Origin: Pseudomonas pergaminensis | Lineage (GTDB): Bacteria > Pseudomonadota > Gammaproteobacteria > Pseudomonadales > Pseudomonadaceae | Direction of reading: 5' to 3' | Length of the DNA stretch: 64,000 nucleotides | NCBI RefSeq assembly: GCF_024112395.2 | Contig: NZ_CP078013.2 | Location: forward strand, 6,232,501 to 6,296,500 | In this document: positions 45,474 to 55,247 of the stretch, piece after piece | How positions within the stretch are numbered: position 1 is the stretch's first letter | How the letters are laid out: every line of letters begins with the position of its first letter | Notes under the pieces: generated by a model | Seen by the model: the letters and a program-made list of their open reading frames with translations, nothing else | Told to the model about the DNA's origin: nothing | Databases searched by the model: none | Made by a program: the position numbers and the translations under genes

Positions 45474-46115
45474 ATGAGCACCACCATCGCCGGCATCCAG
45501 ATCCCGGACAGCGCACTGGCCAAGGCCACCACCGAATATATCCGCGACGTCGAATCCGACCTGCTCTACCACCATTCCCGCCGGGTGTTCCTGTTCGGTG
45601 CGTTGAGCGGTGAACGCAAGCAACTCGCCTATAACCCGGAACTGCTCTACGTCGGCGCGATGTTCCACGACCTGGGCCTGGTGGAAGGTCATCGCAGTGA
45701 CAACGAACGCTTTGAAGTCGACGGCGCCAACGCGGCAGCCGCGTTCCTCAAGCCCTATGGGCTGACCGATGACGATATCGAACAGGTGTGGCTGTCCATC
45801 GCCTTGCACACCACGCCGGGTGTACCGCAGCATTTGCGCCCGACCGTGGCACTGGTAACCGCCGGTGTAGAGATGGACGTGCTGGGCATCGACTACGCCG
45901 CGTTCAGCACCGTGCAGCGCGAAGCCGTGGTGCATGCGCATCCACGCGGTGAAGGGTTCAAGGAGTGCATCATCTGCGCGTTTGCCGACGGCTTGCGCCA
46001 TCGTCCGCAGACCACGTTTGGCAACGTGAAGACGGATGTGCTGGTGGATCAGGAGCCGGGGTTCAAGCCGATGAATTTTGTCGAGGTGATCCGCAAGTCT
46101 CCCTGGACTGCATAG
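45474..46115 (+). CDS. HD-domain hydrolase (cyanamide-hydratase-like)
   Basis: A 213-aa HD-superfamily protein. The metal-binding set is visible: H in LLYHHSRRVFLFGAL, HD in VGAMFHDLGLVEGH, and a later histidine in LSIALHTTPGV. The spacing and the FHDLGL context resemble the fungal/yeast cyanamide hydratase DDI2/DDI3 group, common in Pseudomonas with unknown substrate. The ATG at 45474 follows GAGGAGAACG. It is divergent from the GlxA-type regulator, which may control it. Confidence 0.82.
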   Translation: MSTTIAGIQIPDSALAKATTEYIRDVESDLLYHHSRRVFLFGALSGERKQLAYNPELLYVGAMFHDLGLVEGHRSDNERFEVDGANAAAAFLKPYGLTDDDIEQVWLSIALHTTPGVPQHLRPTVALVTAGVEMDVLGIDYAAFSTVQREAVVHAHPRGEGFKECIICAFADGLRHRPQTTFGNVKTDVLVDQEPGFKPMNFVEVIRKSPWTA

Positions 46116-46136
46116 TTGACCTGAAATGCAATCAAC

Positions 46137-46226
46137 TGTGGGAGCTGGCTTGCCTGCGATGGGGCCCTGCCGGTCGACTCATCTGTCGACTGATAGACCG
46201 CTATCGCAGGCAAGCCAGCTCCCACT
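46137..46226. repeat. REPIN-type inverted repeat
   Basis: TGTGGGAGCTGGCTTGCCTG faces CGCAGGCAAGCCAGCTCCCA, about 48 bp apart, with GTCGACTCATCTGTCGAC (a second palindrome) in the spacer. It lies between the convergent HD and spuH genes. Confidence 0.9.
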
Positions 46227-46246
46227 TCTTTACCGCATTCCGTCAG

Positions 46247-47131
46247 TTAGACCGGTGCAGGTGCCCGACGCTTGTCCGGCTGCTGCCAGCCATCGGCGGC
46301 GGCTTCTTCAATGGCTTGCTGGATGGCTTTCTTGCGGTGCTCTTCGGCACGGCGGCTGAAGAACCACACCAGGAACGTCACCAGCGACACCGCCAGCAGG
46401 ATCAGGCTGGCCACGGCGTTGATCTCGGGTTTGACCCCAAGGCGCACCGCCGAGAACACTTCCATCGGCAAGGTGGTCGAGCCAGGGCCCGACACGAAAC
46501 TTGCCAGTACCAAATCATCCAGCGACAGTGCGAACGACATCATGCCGCCCGCCGCCAGCGACGGCGCGATCATCGGGATGGTGATCAGGAAGAACACCTT
46601 CCACGGCCGCGCCCCCAGGTCCATCGCCGCCTCTTCGATCGACAGGTCCAGCTCACGCAGACGCGCCGACACCACCACCGCCACATACGCCGCACAGAAG
46701 GTGGTATGGGCGATCCAGATGGTGACGATGCCACGCTCCTGGGGCCAACCGATCATCTGCGCCATGGCCACGAACAGCAGCAACAGCGACAGCCCCGTGA
46801 TCACTTCCGGCATGACCAGCGGCGCAGTCACCAGGCCACCAAACAGCGTGCGGCCCTTGAACTGGCTGATGCGCGTCAGCACGAACGCCGCCAACGTACC
46901 CAGGGCCACTGCGGCCACCGCCGTGTAGCAGGCGATTTCCAGGGAGCGTGCCACCGAGCCCATCAACTGGGTGTTGTCCAGCAGGCCCACGTACCACTTG
47001 ATCGACCAACCGCCCCACACCGTCACCAGTTTGGATTCGTTGAACGAGTAGATCACCAGGATCAGCATCGGCAGGTAGATGAACAACAACCCCGCCACCA
47101 GCATGAAACTCGAGAAACTGAAGCGCTTCAT
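46247..47131 (-). CDS. spuH: polyamine ABC transporter permease
   Basis: Inner-membrane permease of 294 aa (PotI-like), the last gene of the spermidine/putrescine importer. About six hydrophobic segments are visible, with the EAA loop IEEAAMDLGARPWKVFFLIT typical of ABC permeases. Its ATG overlaps the spuG stop by 4 bp. Assignment as spuH comes from its place after spuDEFG. Confidence 0.94.
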   Translation of the reverse strand: MKRFSFSSFMLVAGLLFIYLPMLILVIYSFNESKLVTVWGGWSIKWYVGLLDNTQLMGSVARSLEIACYTAVAAVALGTLAAFVLTRISQFKGRTLFGGLVTAPLVMPEVITGLSLLLLFVAMAQMIGWPQERGIVTIWIAHTTFCAAYVAVVVSARLRELDLSIEEAAMDLGARPWKVFFLITIPMIAPSLAAGGMMSFALSLDDLVLASFVSGPGSTTLPMEVFSAVRLGVKPEINAVASLILLAVSLVTFLVWFFSRRAEEHRKKAIQQAIEEAAADGWQQPDKRRAPAPV

Positions 47132-48048
47132 ATCTTGCCCTCCATCTCTTTGGCTTGGCTGCGGTTGAACAGGATGATCGGCACGATCAGGATCGCCAGC
47201 ATCACCACCGCCAAGGCAGAGGCCACCGGCCAGTCACGGTTGTTGAAGAATTCTTGCCACAACACTTTACCGATCATCAGGGTTTCCGGGCCGCCCAGCA
47301 GTTCCGGGATCACAAACTCACCCACCACCGGGATGAACACCAGCATGCAGCCGGCGATGATGCCGTTCTTGGACAGCGGCACGGTGATCTTCCAGAAACT
47401 GTTGAAGGTGCTCGAACCCAGGTCCGATGCAGCTTCCAGCAGGCTCTGGTCGTGCTTAACAAGGTTGGCGTACAGCGGCAGGATCATGAACGGCAGGTAC
47501 GAATAGACCACGCCGATATACACCGCGATGTTGGTGTTGAGGATCTGCAGCGGCTCGTTGATCAACCCGATGGACATCAGGAAGCCATTGAGCAAACCGT
47601 TGTTGCTGAGAATGCCCATCCACGCATACACGCGGATCAGGATCGCGGTCCAGGTCGGCATCATGATCAGCAGCACCAGCACGGTCTGCATCTCTTTGCG
47701 CGCACTGGCGATGGCGTAGGCCATCGGGTAGCCGATCAACAGGCACAACACTGTGCTGAAGAACGCCATTTTCAGCGAGCCCAGGTACGCGGCGATGTAC
47801 AACTCGTCGTCGCCGAGCATCGCGTAGTTGGCCAGGTTGAGCACCAACTGCAGTTTCTGCTCAACGAAGGTGTAGATCTCGGTGTAGGGCGGGATCGCTA
47901 CGTCGGCTTCGGCAAAGCTGATCTTCAGGACGATGAAGAACGGCAGCATGAAGAACAGGAACAGCCACAGGAAGGGAATGCCAATGACCGCATGACGGCC
48001 ACTGGGCGTTATTCGTTGCAGGCGGCGCTTGAGCTTCTTCATGTTCAT
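47128..48048 (-). CDS. spuG: polyamine ABC transporter permease
   Basis: Inner-membrane permease of 306 aa (PotH-like). The EAA loop is LLEAASDLGSSTFNSFWKIT. The start at 48048 forms an ATGA overlap with the spuF stop; the open frame extends 12 codons further into spuF but without need. It pairs with SpuH to form the channel. Confidence 0.94.
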   Translation of the reverse strand: MNMKKLKRRLQRITPSGRHAVIGIPFLWLFLFFMLPFFIVLKISFAEADVAIPPYTEIYTFVEQKLQLVLNLANYAMLGDDELYIAAYLGSLKMAFFSTVLCLLIGYPMAYAIASARKEMQTVLVLLIMMPTWTAILIRVYAWMGILSNNGLLNGFLMSIGLINEPLQILNTNIAVYIGVVYSYLPFMILPLYANLVKHDQSLLEAASDLGSSTFNSFWKITVPLSKNGIIAGCMLVFIPVVGEFVIPELLGGPETLMIGKVLWQEFFNNRDWPVASALAVVMLAILIVPIILFNRSQAKEMEGKI

Positions 48049-49187
48049 GAGCGAAGTACCACGCCGCTGTCGTCTTCCCACCATACGTACACCTGGTCAC
48101 CCCAGGTCGGCCGCTGGCCACGGCGTTCGGCGTTGGCCACGAAGGACTGCACCAGCTTGCCGCTCGGCAGCTCCACGTAGAACACCGAGTGGCCGCCCAG
48201 GTAGGCGATGTCGTGCACCTTGCCGCTGGACCAGTTGTGCTCGCAGGTCGGCATTTCGGTGGTGACCAGCAGTTTTTCCGGGCGAATCGCGTAGGTCACC
48301 GACTTGTCTTCCACCGACGTGGCGATGCCGTAGCCCACGTAGATGTCGCGGTCCAGGTCCGGGCACTTGAGCACCGCATGGCCTTCGGCGTCATCGACCA
48401 CCTGGGTGTCGAAGATGTTGACGTTACCGATGAACTCGCATACCAGGCGGCTGGTAGGCGTTTCGTAGATGTCGATCGGGCTGCCGATCTGCGCGATCCA
48501 GCCCAGGTGCATGATCGCGATGCGCTCGGCCATGGTCATGGCCTCTTCCTGGTCGTGGGTCACCATCACGCAGGTCACGCCGACGCGCTCAATGATCTCC
48601 ACCAGTTCCAGCTGCATCTGCGAACGCAGCTTCTTGTCGAGGGCGCCCATGGGTTCATCGAGCAGCAGCAGTTTCGGGCGCTTGGCCAGGGAACGGGCCA
48701 GGGCCACACGCTGGCGCTGGCCACCGGACAATTGGTGCGGCTTGCGCTTGGCGTACTGGCTCATCTGCACCAGCTTGAGCATCTCGGCCACGCGGGCGTC
48801 GACCTCGGCCTTGGGGATCTTGTCCTGTTGCAGGCCGAACGCGATGTTCTGCGCCACAGTCATGTGTGGGAACAAGGCGTAGGACTGGAACATCATGTTG
48901 ATCGGCCGCTCATAGGGCGGCATGTCAGTGATGTCCACACCGTCGAGGTAGATGCGGCCCTCAGTCGGGCGCTCGAAACCTGCGAGCATGCGCAGCAAGG
49001 TGGACTTGCCCGAACCCGAACCGCCGAGCAAGGCGAAGATCTCGCCTTTCTTGATTTCCAGGGACACATCGTCCACGGCAATCGTCTCGTCGAACTTCTT
49101 CGTGACCCGGTCGATTTTGACCAGCACCTTTTTCGGTGTCTGGTCGCCCTCGAGGGCTTTCTTATAGGCGCCGGAGGCAACTGCCAT
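48045..49187 (-). CDS. spuF: polyamine ABC transporter ATP-binding protein
   Basis: Cytosolic ATPase of 380 aa (PotG-like). Walker A is LLGGSGSGKSTLLRMLAG, signature LSGGQRQRVALARSLA, Walker B LLLLDEPMGALD, switch VTHDQEEAM, and a C-terminal TOBE domain (VYVWWEDDSGVVL). The stop overlaps spuG. About 70 bp separate it from spuE. Confidence 0.95.
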   Translation of the reverse strand: MAVASGAYKKALEGDQTPKKVLVKIDRVTKKFDETIAVDDVSLEIKKGEIFALLGGSGSGKSTLLRMLAGFERPTEGRIYLDGVDITDMPPYERPINMMFQSYALFPHMTVAQNIAFGLQQDKIPKAEVDARVAEMLKLVQMSQYAKRKPHQLSGGQRQRVALARSLAKRPKLLLLDEPMGALDKKLRSQMQLELVEIIERVGVTCVMVTHDQEEAMTMAERIAIMHLGWIAQIGSPIDIYETPTSRLVCEFIGNVNIFDTQVVDDAEGHAVLKCPDLDRDIYVGYGIATSVEDKSVTYAIRPEKLLVTTEMPTCEHNWSSGKVHDIAYLGGHSVFYVELPSGKLVQSFVANAERRGQRPTWGDQVYVWWEDDSGVVLRS

Positions 49188-49255
49188 TTACGAAACTCCC
49201 AGAAAAAAAAGAGTGCAGCGGACCCAATGCGGGCCTGCCTTGGATAGTTTGAGCC

Positions 49256-50362
<1,107 letters not shown>

Positions 50363-50475
50363 TTAAATAGTTGGGCCTTAAAGTTGTTGCCCGGCAACAA
50401 AACCGGCGCGCAACTTACCCTCGATAAACCGATCCGGCAAAACTTTCTGTCATTTAATGTGTTGGCGCTGGTGTA

Positions 50476-50565
50476 TGTGGGAGCGGGCTTGCTCGCGACG
50501 GCGGTGTGTCAGCCAGCATCTGTATCAACTGATACACCGCTTTCGCGAGCAAGCCCGCTCCCACA
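50476..50565. repeat. REPIN-type inverted repeat inside the spu operon
   Basis: TGTGGGAGCGGGCTTGCTCG faces CGCGAGCAAGCCCGCTCCCA, about 45 bp apart. It lies between spuD and spuE and could form a stable hairpin in the operon mRNA. Confidence 0.92.
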
Positions 50566-50576
50566 GGTATTACGGT

Positions 50577-51686
50577 TTACTTACCCGATTTGATCTTGGT
50601 CCAGCTGCGTGTCATTTCACGCTGGGTTGCAGCCGGCAAGTCGGCAATGGCGTAGAGCTTGGCCTGCACGTCCGCTGGCGGGTAGATGCCCGGGTCGCTG
50701 GTGATGTCTTTGTCGACCAGTGCAGTGGCTTTCTCGTTACCGTTCGGGAACCGTACGCTGTTGGTGATCGACGCCATGACTTCCGGCTTCAACAGGTAGT
50801 TCATGAACTTGTAGGCTGCGTCGACGTTTTCGGCATCTTTAGGGATGGCGACCATGTCGAAGAAGCTACCAGCACCTTCTTTCGGAATGTCGTAGGCAAC
50901 CTTGACCTTGCCACCCGCTTCAGCAGCACGAGACTTGGCTTGCTGGATGTCACCCGAGTAACCCACGGCTACGCAGATGTTGCCGTTGGCCAGGTCGGAG
51001 ATGTACTTGGACGAGTGGAAGTAGCCGATCGAAGGACGGATCTTGAGGAACAGCGCTTCGGCCTGCTTGAGGTCGTCTTTCTTCTGGCTGTCGGTCGGCA
51101 GGCCCAGGTAGTGCAGCGCGATAGGCAGCATTTCGGTCGGCGAATCGAGGAAGCTCACGCCGCAGCTTTTCAGCTTGGCGATGTTCTCGGGCTTGAGCAG
51201 CACGTCCCAGGAATCGATCTTGTCCACGCCCAGCGCGGCCTTGACCTTCTCCGGGTTGTAGCCGATGCCGATCGAGCCCCACATGTACGGGAAGGCGTGC
51301 TTGTTGTCCGGGTCGCTGACCGACACGGCTTTAAGCAGGGATTTGTTCAGGTTGTCGTAGTTGGACAGCTTGGACTTGTCCAGCTCCTGGTAGACACCGG
51401 CCTTGATCTGCTTGGCGAGGAAGTTGTTCGACGGTACGACGATGTCGTAGCCGGACTTGCCTGCCAGCAACTTAGCTTCCAGGGTTTCGTTGCTGTCGAA
51501 AACGTCGTACACCACTTTGATGCCCGACTCTTTTTCAAAGTTGGCGATGGTGTCCGGTGCAATGTAGTCGGACCAGTTGTAGACGTGCAGCACTTTATCG
51601 TCGGCCTGGGCCGCGCCCGCCATTGCGCCCATCAGGGACAAGGCGAGGAGGGTCTTGCCAGCGTTCTTCAAACCTAATGCCTTCAT
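50577..51686 (-). CDS. spuD: polyamine-binding periplasmic protein, putrescine type
   Basis: Solute-binding protein of 369 aa from the ATG at 51686. The signal peptide ends [12 protein letters not shown], followed by [60 protein letters not shown] and [20 protein letters not shown] follow the SpuD pattern. It is paralogous to SpuE next to it. Putrescine preference comes from similarity and gene order spuC-spuD. Confidence 0.93.
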   Translation of the reverse strand: MKALGLKNAGKTLLALSLMGAMAGAAQADDKVLHVYNWSDYIAPDTIANFEKESGIKVVYDVFDSNETLEAKLLAGKSGYDIVVPSNNFLAKQIKAGVYQELDKSKLSNYDNLNKSLLKAVSVSDPDNKHAFPYMWGSIGIGYNPEKVKAALGVDKIDSWDVLLKPENIAKLKSCGVSFLDSPTEMLPIALHYLGLPTDSQKKDDLKQAEALFLKIRPSIGYFHSSKYISDLANGNICVAVGYSGDIQQAKSRAAEAGGKVKVAYDIPKEGAGSFFDMVAIPKDAENVDAAYKFMNYLLKPEVMASITNSVRFPNGNEKATALVDKDITSDPGIYPPADVQAKLYAIADLPAATQREMTRSWTKIKSGK

Positions 51687-51821
51687 TTGGTGATGCTCCA
51701 ATTTTTTCTTTTTTGGGCCACAAGCTTTATATGTTTCGAGGCCCAGCCAAAGGGCAACAAAACAGGGCGACAGTCTGGCAAGTTCCGAGGCCGGCTTTCA
51801 ACCAAAGCCTCATTTATAACT

Positions 51822-51860
51822 GCTCAGGACGCGGCGCCCGAAAGCCGCTGCGTCCTGAGC
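51822..51860 (-). terminator. strong hairpin between spuC and spuD
   Basis: GCTCAGGACGC (51822-51832) pairs perfectly with GCGTCCTGAGC (51850-51860), with GC-rich inner pairing. On the minus strand it follows the spuC stop but is not followed by a T run, so it may be a stabilising or attenuating hairpin, not a full terminator. Confidence 0.65.
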
Positions 51861-51867
51861 CTAGCAC

Positions 51868-53232
51868 TTAGCCCTGCAATGCCGCCAAAGTCAGGTCCAG
51901 GCACTGCCGAGCCTTGGTGACCAGCTCGTCGATTTCAGCCTTGCTGATCACCAGTGGTGGCGAAATGATCATGGTGTCGCCCACGGCGCGCATGATCAGG
52001 CCATTCTCGAAGCAAAAGGTGCGGCAGATCATGCCAACGCCCTTGCCTTCGTAACGCTTGCGCGTCGCCTTGTCCTGGACCAGTTCGATCGCACCGAGCA
52101 TGCCGACACCACGCACTTCACCCACCAGAGGGTGATCAGCCAGCTCCCTCAGACGTTTCTGCAAATAGGGTGCCGTTTCGTCGTGCACACGCTTAACAAT
52201 TTGCTCGTCGCGCATGATGCGGATGTTTTCCAGCGCCACCGCAGCGGCCACCGGGTGACCGGAGTAGGTGAAGCCGTGGTTGAAATCACCCCCTTCGTTG
52301 AGGACGTCCACCACTTCATCGCGCACGATCAGGCCGCCCATGGGGATGTAGCCCGAGGTCAGGCCCTTGGCAATGGTCATCATGTGCGGCTTGAGGTCGT
52401 AGAAATCGCTGCCGAACCACTCGCCGGTACGGCCGAAACCGCAGATCACTTCGTCGGCGATAAACAGGATGTCGTACTTGGCGAGGATTTCCTTGATGCG
52501 CGGCCAGTAGGTGGCGGGTGGCACGATCACGCCACCGGCACCCTGGATCGGCTCGGCAATGAAGGCACCGACGTTGTCCACGCCCAATTCCAGGATCTTC
52601 TCTTCCAGCTGGTTGGCCGCCCACACGCCGAATTCTTCCGGGCTCATGTCGCCGCCTTCGCCAAACCAGTATGGCTGGGCGATGTGGGTGATGCCCGGGA
52701 TCGGCAGGTCGCCCTGCTCGTGCATGTACGTCATGCCGCCCAGGCTGGCGCCGGCCACGGTGGAACCGTGGTAGCCATTCTTGCGGCTGATGATGGTTTT
52801 TTTGTTCGGCTGGCCCTTGATCGCCCAGTAGTGGCGGACCATGCGCAACATGGTGTCGTTGCCTTCGGAACCCGAACCGGTGAAGAACACGTGGTTCATG
52901 CCGGCAGGCGCGATGTCGGAAATGGCCTTGGCCAGCTCCAGCACCGGCGGGTGAGCGGTCTGGAAGAACAGGTTGTAGTACGGCAGTTCTTTCATCTGCT
53001 TGGCGGCGGCGTCAGCCAGTTCATCGCGACCGTAACCGATCGCCACGCACCACAGGCCGGCCATGCCGTCGAGGATCTTGTTGCCTTCGCTGTCCCACAG
53101 GTAAACGCCGTGGGCTTTGGTGATGATCCGTGGGCCTTTCTCTTTCAATTGCTTGAAGTCGCTGAACGGCGCCAGGTGGTGATCACTGCTCAAGGCTTGC
53201 CATTCACGGGTTTGCGGGTTGTTGCTGGACAT
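51868..53232 (-). CDS. spuC: polyamine:pyruvate aminotransferase
   Basis: Class-III PLP aminotransferase of 454 aa that transfers the amino group of putrescine or related amines to pyruvate. The pyridoxal lysine is K289 in MTIAKGLTSGYIPMGG, preceded by FIADEVICGFGRTGEWF. It is downstream of spuB after 58 bp and upstream of spuD. The arrangement matches the Pseudomonas spu locus. Confidence 0.94.
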   Translation of the reverse strand: MSSNNPQTREWQALSSDHHLAPFSDFKQLKEKGPRIITKAHGVYLWDSEGNKILDGMAGLWCVAIGYGRDELADAAAKQMKELPYYNLFFQTAHPPVLELAKAISDIAPAGMNHVFFTGSGSEGNDTMLRMVRHYWAIKGQPNKKTIISRKNGYHGSTVAGASLGGMTYMHEQGDLPIPGITHIAQPYWFGEGGDMSPEEFGVWAANQLEEKILELGVDNVGAFIAEPIQGAGGVIVPPATYWPRIKEILAKYDILFIADEVICGFGRTGEWFGSDFYDLKPHMMTIAKGLTSGYIPMGGLIVRDEVVDVLNEGGDFNHGFTYSGHPVAAAVALENIRIMRDEQIVKRVHDETAPYLQKRLRELADHPLVGEVRGVGMLGAIELVQDKATRKRYEGKGVGMICRTFCFENGLIMRAVGDTMIISPPLVISKAEIDELVTKARQCLDLTLAALQG

Positions 53233-53290
53233 ACCAATCTCCTAGACTTTTCAGGTGAGGGCGCGCCTTTCCTACGACGCGCCCGGCGCA

Positions 53291-54649
53291 TCAGACGGCG
53301 AAGAGCAGGAATTCCCGCTCCCACGAACTGATCACGCGCTTGAAGTTTTCATGCTCGGCCCGCTTGACCGCGACGTAACCTGTGATGAATTTCTGACCCA
53401 GGTATTTCTCGATGGTCTTGCTGTTTTCCATGCGTTCCAGGGCGTCTTCGATGGTCAACGGCAGGCGCAGGTTGCGTCGCTCGTAACCACGGCCCACCAC
53501 CGGCGCGCTCGGGTTGTGGCCTTCGACCATGCCGATGTAGCCACACAGCAGGCTGGCGGCAATCGCCAGGTACGGGTTGGCATCGGCACCCGGCAGGCGG
53601 TTTTCCACACGACGGTTCTGCGGGCCGGCGTCCGGTACGCGCAGGCCGACAGTGCGGTTTTCCTCGCCCCATTCCACGTTGACCGGCGCCGAAGTGTCGG
53701 GCAGGAAGCGGCGGAACGAGTTCACGTTGGGGGCAAACAATGGCAGCAATTCAGGGATGAATTTCTGCAGGCCGCCAATGTGGTTGAGGAACAGCTGGCT
53801 CATGGTCCCGTCTTCATTGGAGAAGACGTTCTTGCCGGTGGCAATGTCGATGATGCTCTGGTGCAGGTGCATCGCACTGCCAGGCTCACCAGTCATGGGC
53901 TTGGCCATGAACGTTGCGGCCACATCGTGCTTGAGCGCGGCTTCACGCATGGTGCGCTTGAACACCAGGATCTGGTCGGCCAGGGACAGTGCATCGCCGT
54001 GACGGAAGTTGATTTCCATCTGCGCCGTGCCGTCTTCGTGGATGAGGGTATCGAGGTCCAGCTCCTGCAGTTCGCACCAGTCGTAGACGTCTTCGAACAG
54101 CGGGTCGAATTCGTTGGCCGCTTCTATAGAGAAGGACTGGCGACCGGTTTCCGGGCGGCCAGAACGGCCAATCGGCGGTTGCAGCGGGAAGTCCGGGTCT
54201 TCGCAGCGCTTGGTCAGGTAGAACTCCATCTCCGGCGCCACGATGGGCTGCCAGCCTCTGTCGGCGTAGAGCTTGAGGACTTTCTTGAGCACGTTGCGCG
54301 GCGACAGCTCGATCGGGTTGCCTTGCTTGTCGTAGGTGTCGTGGATCACCTGGGCGGTCGGCTCAATGGCCCAGGGCACCAGGAATACCGCGTTCTGGTC
54401 GGGACGGCAGATCATGTCGATGTCGGCCGGGTCGAGCAATTCGTAATAAATGTCGTCTTCGACATAGTCGCCGGTCACGGTCTGCAACAGAACGCTCTCG
54501 GGAAGGCGCATGCCTTTTTCAGCGATGAACTTGTTGGTCGGCGAGATCTTGCCCCGGGTGATGCCGGTGAGGTCGCCAATCATGCATTCGACTTCTGTGA
54601 TCTTGTGGTCTTTCAACCAATCGGTGAGCTGGTCGAGGTTGTTACTCAT
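53291..54649 (-). CDS. spuB: glutamate-polyamine ligase (glutamine-synthetase-like)
   Basis: Type-III glutamine synthetase-like enzyme that gamma-glutamylates polyamines. Start MSNNLDQLTDWLKDHKITEV at 54649; the open frame runs 11 codons further. The metal-ligand glutamates lie in VAPEMEFYLTK and HEDGTAQMEINFRHGD, the histidine in SAMHLHQSIID, and the C-terminal ATP-binding RVPDAGPQNRRVENRLPGAD. Divergent from the related spuI. Confidence 0.92.
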   Translation of the reverse strand: MSNNLDQLTDWLKDHKITEVECMIGDLTGITRGKISPTNKFIAEKGMRLPESVLLQTVTGDYVEDDIYYELLDPADIDMICRPDQNAVFLVPWAIEPTAQVIHDTYDKQGNPIELSPRNVLKKVLKLYADRGWQPIVAPEMEFYLTKRCEDPDFPLQPPIGRSGRPETGRQSFSIEAANEFDPLFEDVYDWCELQELDLDTLIHEDGTAQMEINFRHGDALSLADQILVFKRTMREAALKHDVAATFMAKPMTGEPGSAMHLHQSIIDIATGKNVFSNEDGTMSQLFLNHIGGLQKFIPELLPLFAPNVNSFRRFLPDTSAPVNVEWGEENRTVGLRVPDAGPQNRRVENRLPGADANPYLAIAASLLCGYIGMVEGHNPSAPVVGRGYERRNLRLPLTIEDALERMENSKTIEKYLGQKFITGYVAVKRAEHENFKRVISSWEREFLLFAV

Positions 54650-54682
54650 AAATGCCTCTGGGCTGGGTTTCCTGGCATCCAT

Positions 54683-55247
54683 TAAAGGCCAGGCGTTGGT
54701 TGACGCAGCATCCGCGTCGTTTTTTTCATTCAGGGTAGGAGCTTACCTGCCATTTGCTGCAGCGTTGCATTCCTCACGCCAAAGTTGTGTGCAATCTTGA
54801 GCAGCACACGGGTCGGGCGTGTTTCAAAGGCATGCGAGGAGGCAAAAAAGAGATTGGACCGGGCGTCAAGAATATTGGCCGGGCCACGCGCTATCACGCG
54901 GGAGGAATATATGGGTGACACAGCCTGACTGAAGCAGGCCAAGACGCCGTTGGGCGGCAGGAGACACATGAAGCACCCCGGTATTATTGCTGTTATGGGT
55001 TTGAATCGAGCTTAGCCTTGTTCATTTTTTTACACAACACCCCCGTAAAAAATACAACACGGCCCGCTCAAGCCTGCTAGTCCCAAGCCCTCCAAACCCA
55101 AAAAACCGCCCCAAAAAGCCCCAAAAAAGCCCTCGTGGCGCTTTTTTAGGGCAAAAAAGGCCTCGCTTGACTTCGGCATGCCGTTCGGGTTGACTGAAAC
55201 CAGAAAAGATCAATGATTGATATTTTTAACAACAAAGGTGTTGCATC
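54683..55247. promoter_or_regulatory. spuB-spuI divergent regulatory region, with phased A-tracts and a large inverted repeat
   Basis: About 600 bp without a credible gene. A/T tracts at 55100-55105, 55113-55117, 55123-55128, 55142-55147 and 55153-55158 are spaced near multiples of a helical turn, so the DNA is probably bent. CCCAAAAAAGC (55121-55131 region) and GCTTTTTTAGGG (55140-55151 region) form a 12-bp inverted repeat with one mismatch. spuA, often found here in P. aeruginosa, is absent. I could not identify promoter boxes with confidence. Confidence 0.6.

Noticed and set aside
45965..47506. A 513-codon open frame on the plus strand across spuH/spuG
   Set aside because: It is antisense to two genes with clear ABC-permease motifs. 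Its composition (rich in H, R, Q) is that of a GC-rich shadow frame and it shows no family motif.
54730..55213. Two small minus-strand frames in the spuB-spuI gap
   Set aside because: One is read from the A/T-tract region and is rich in F, G and K; neither has a ribosome site or known family.
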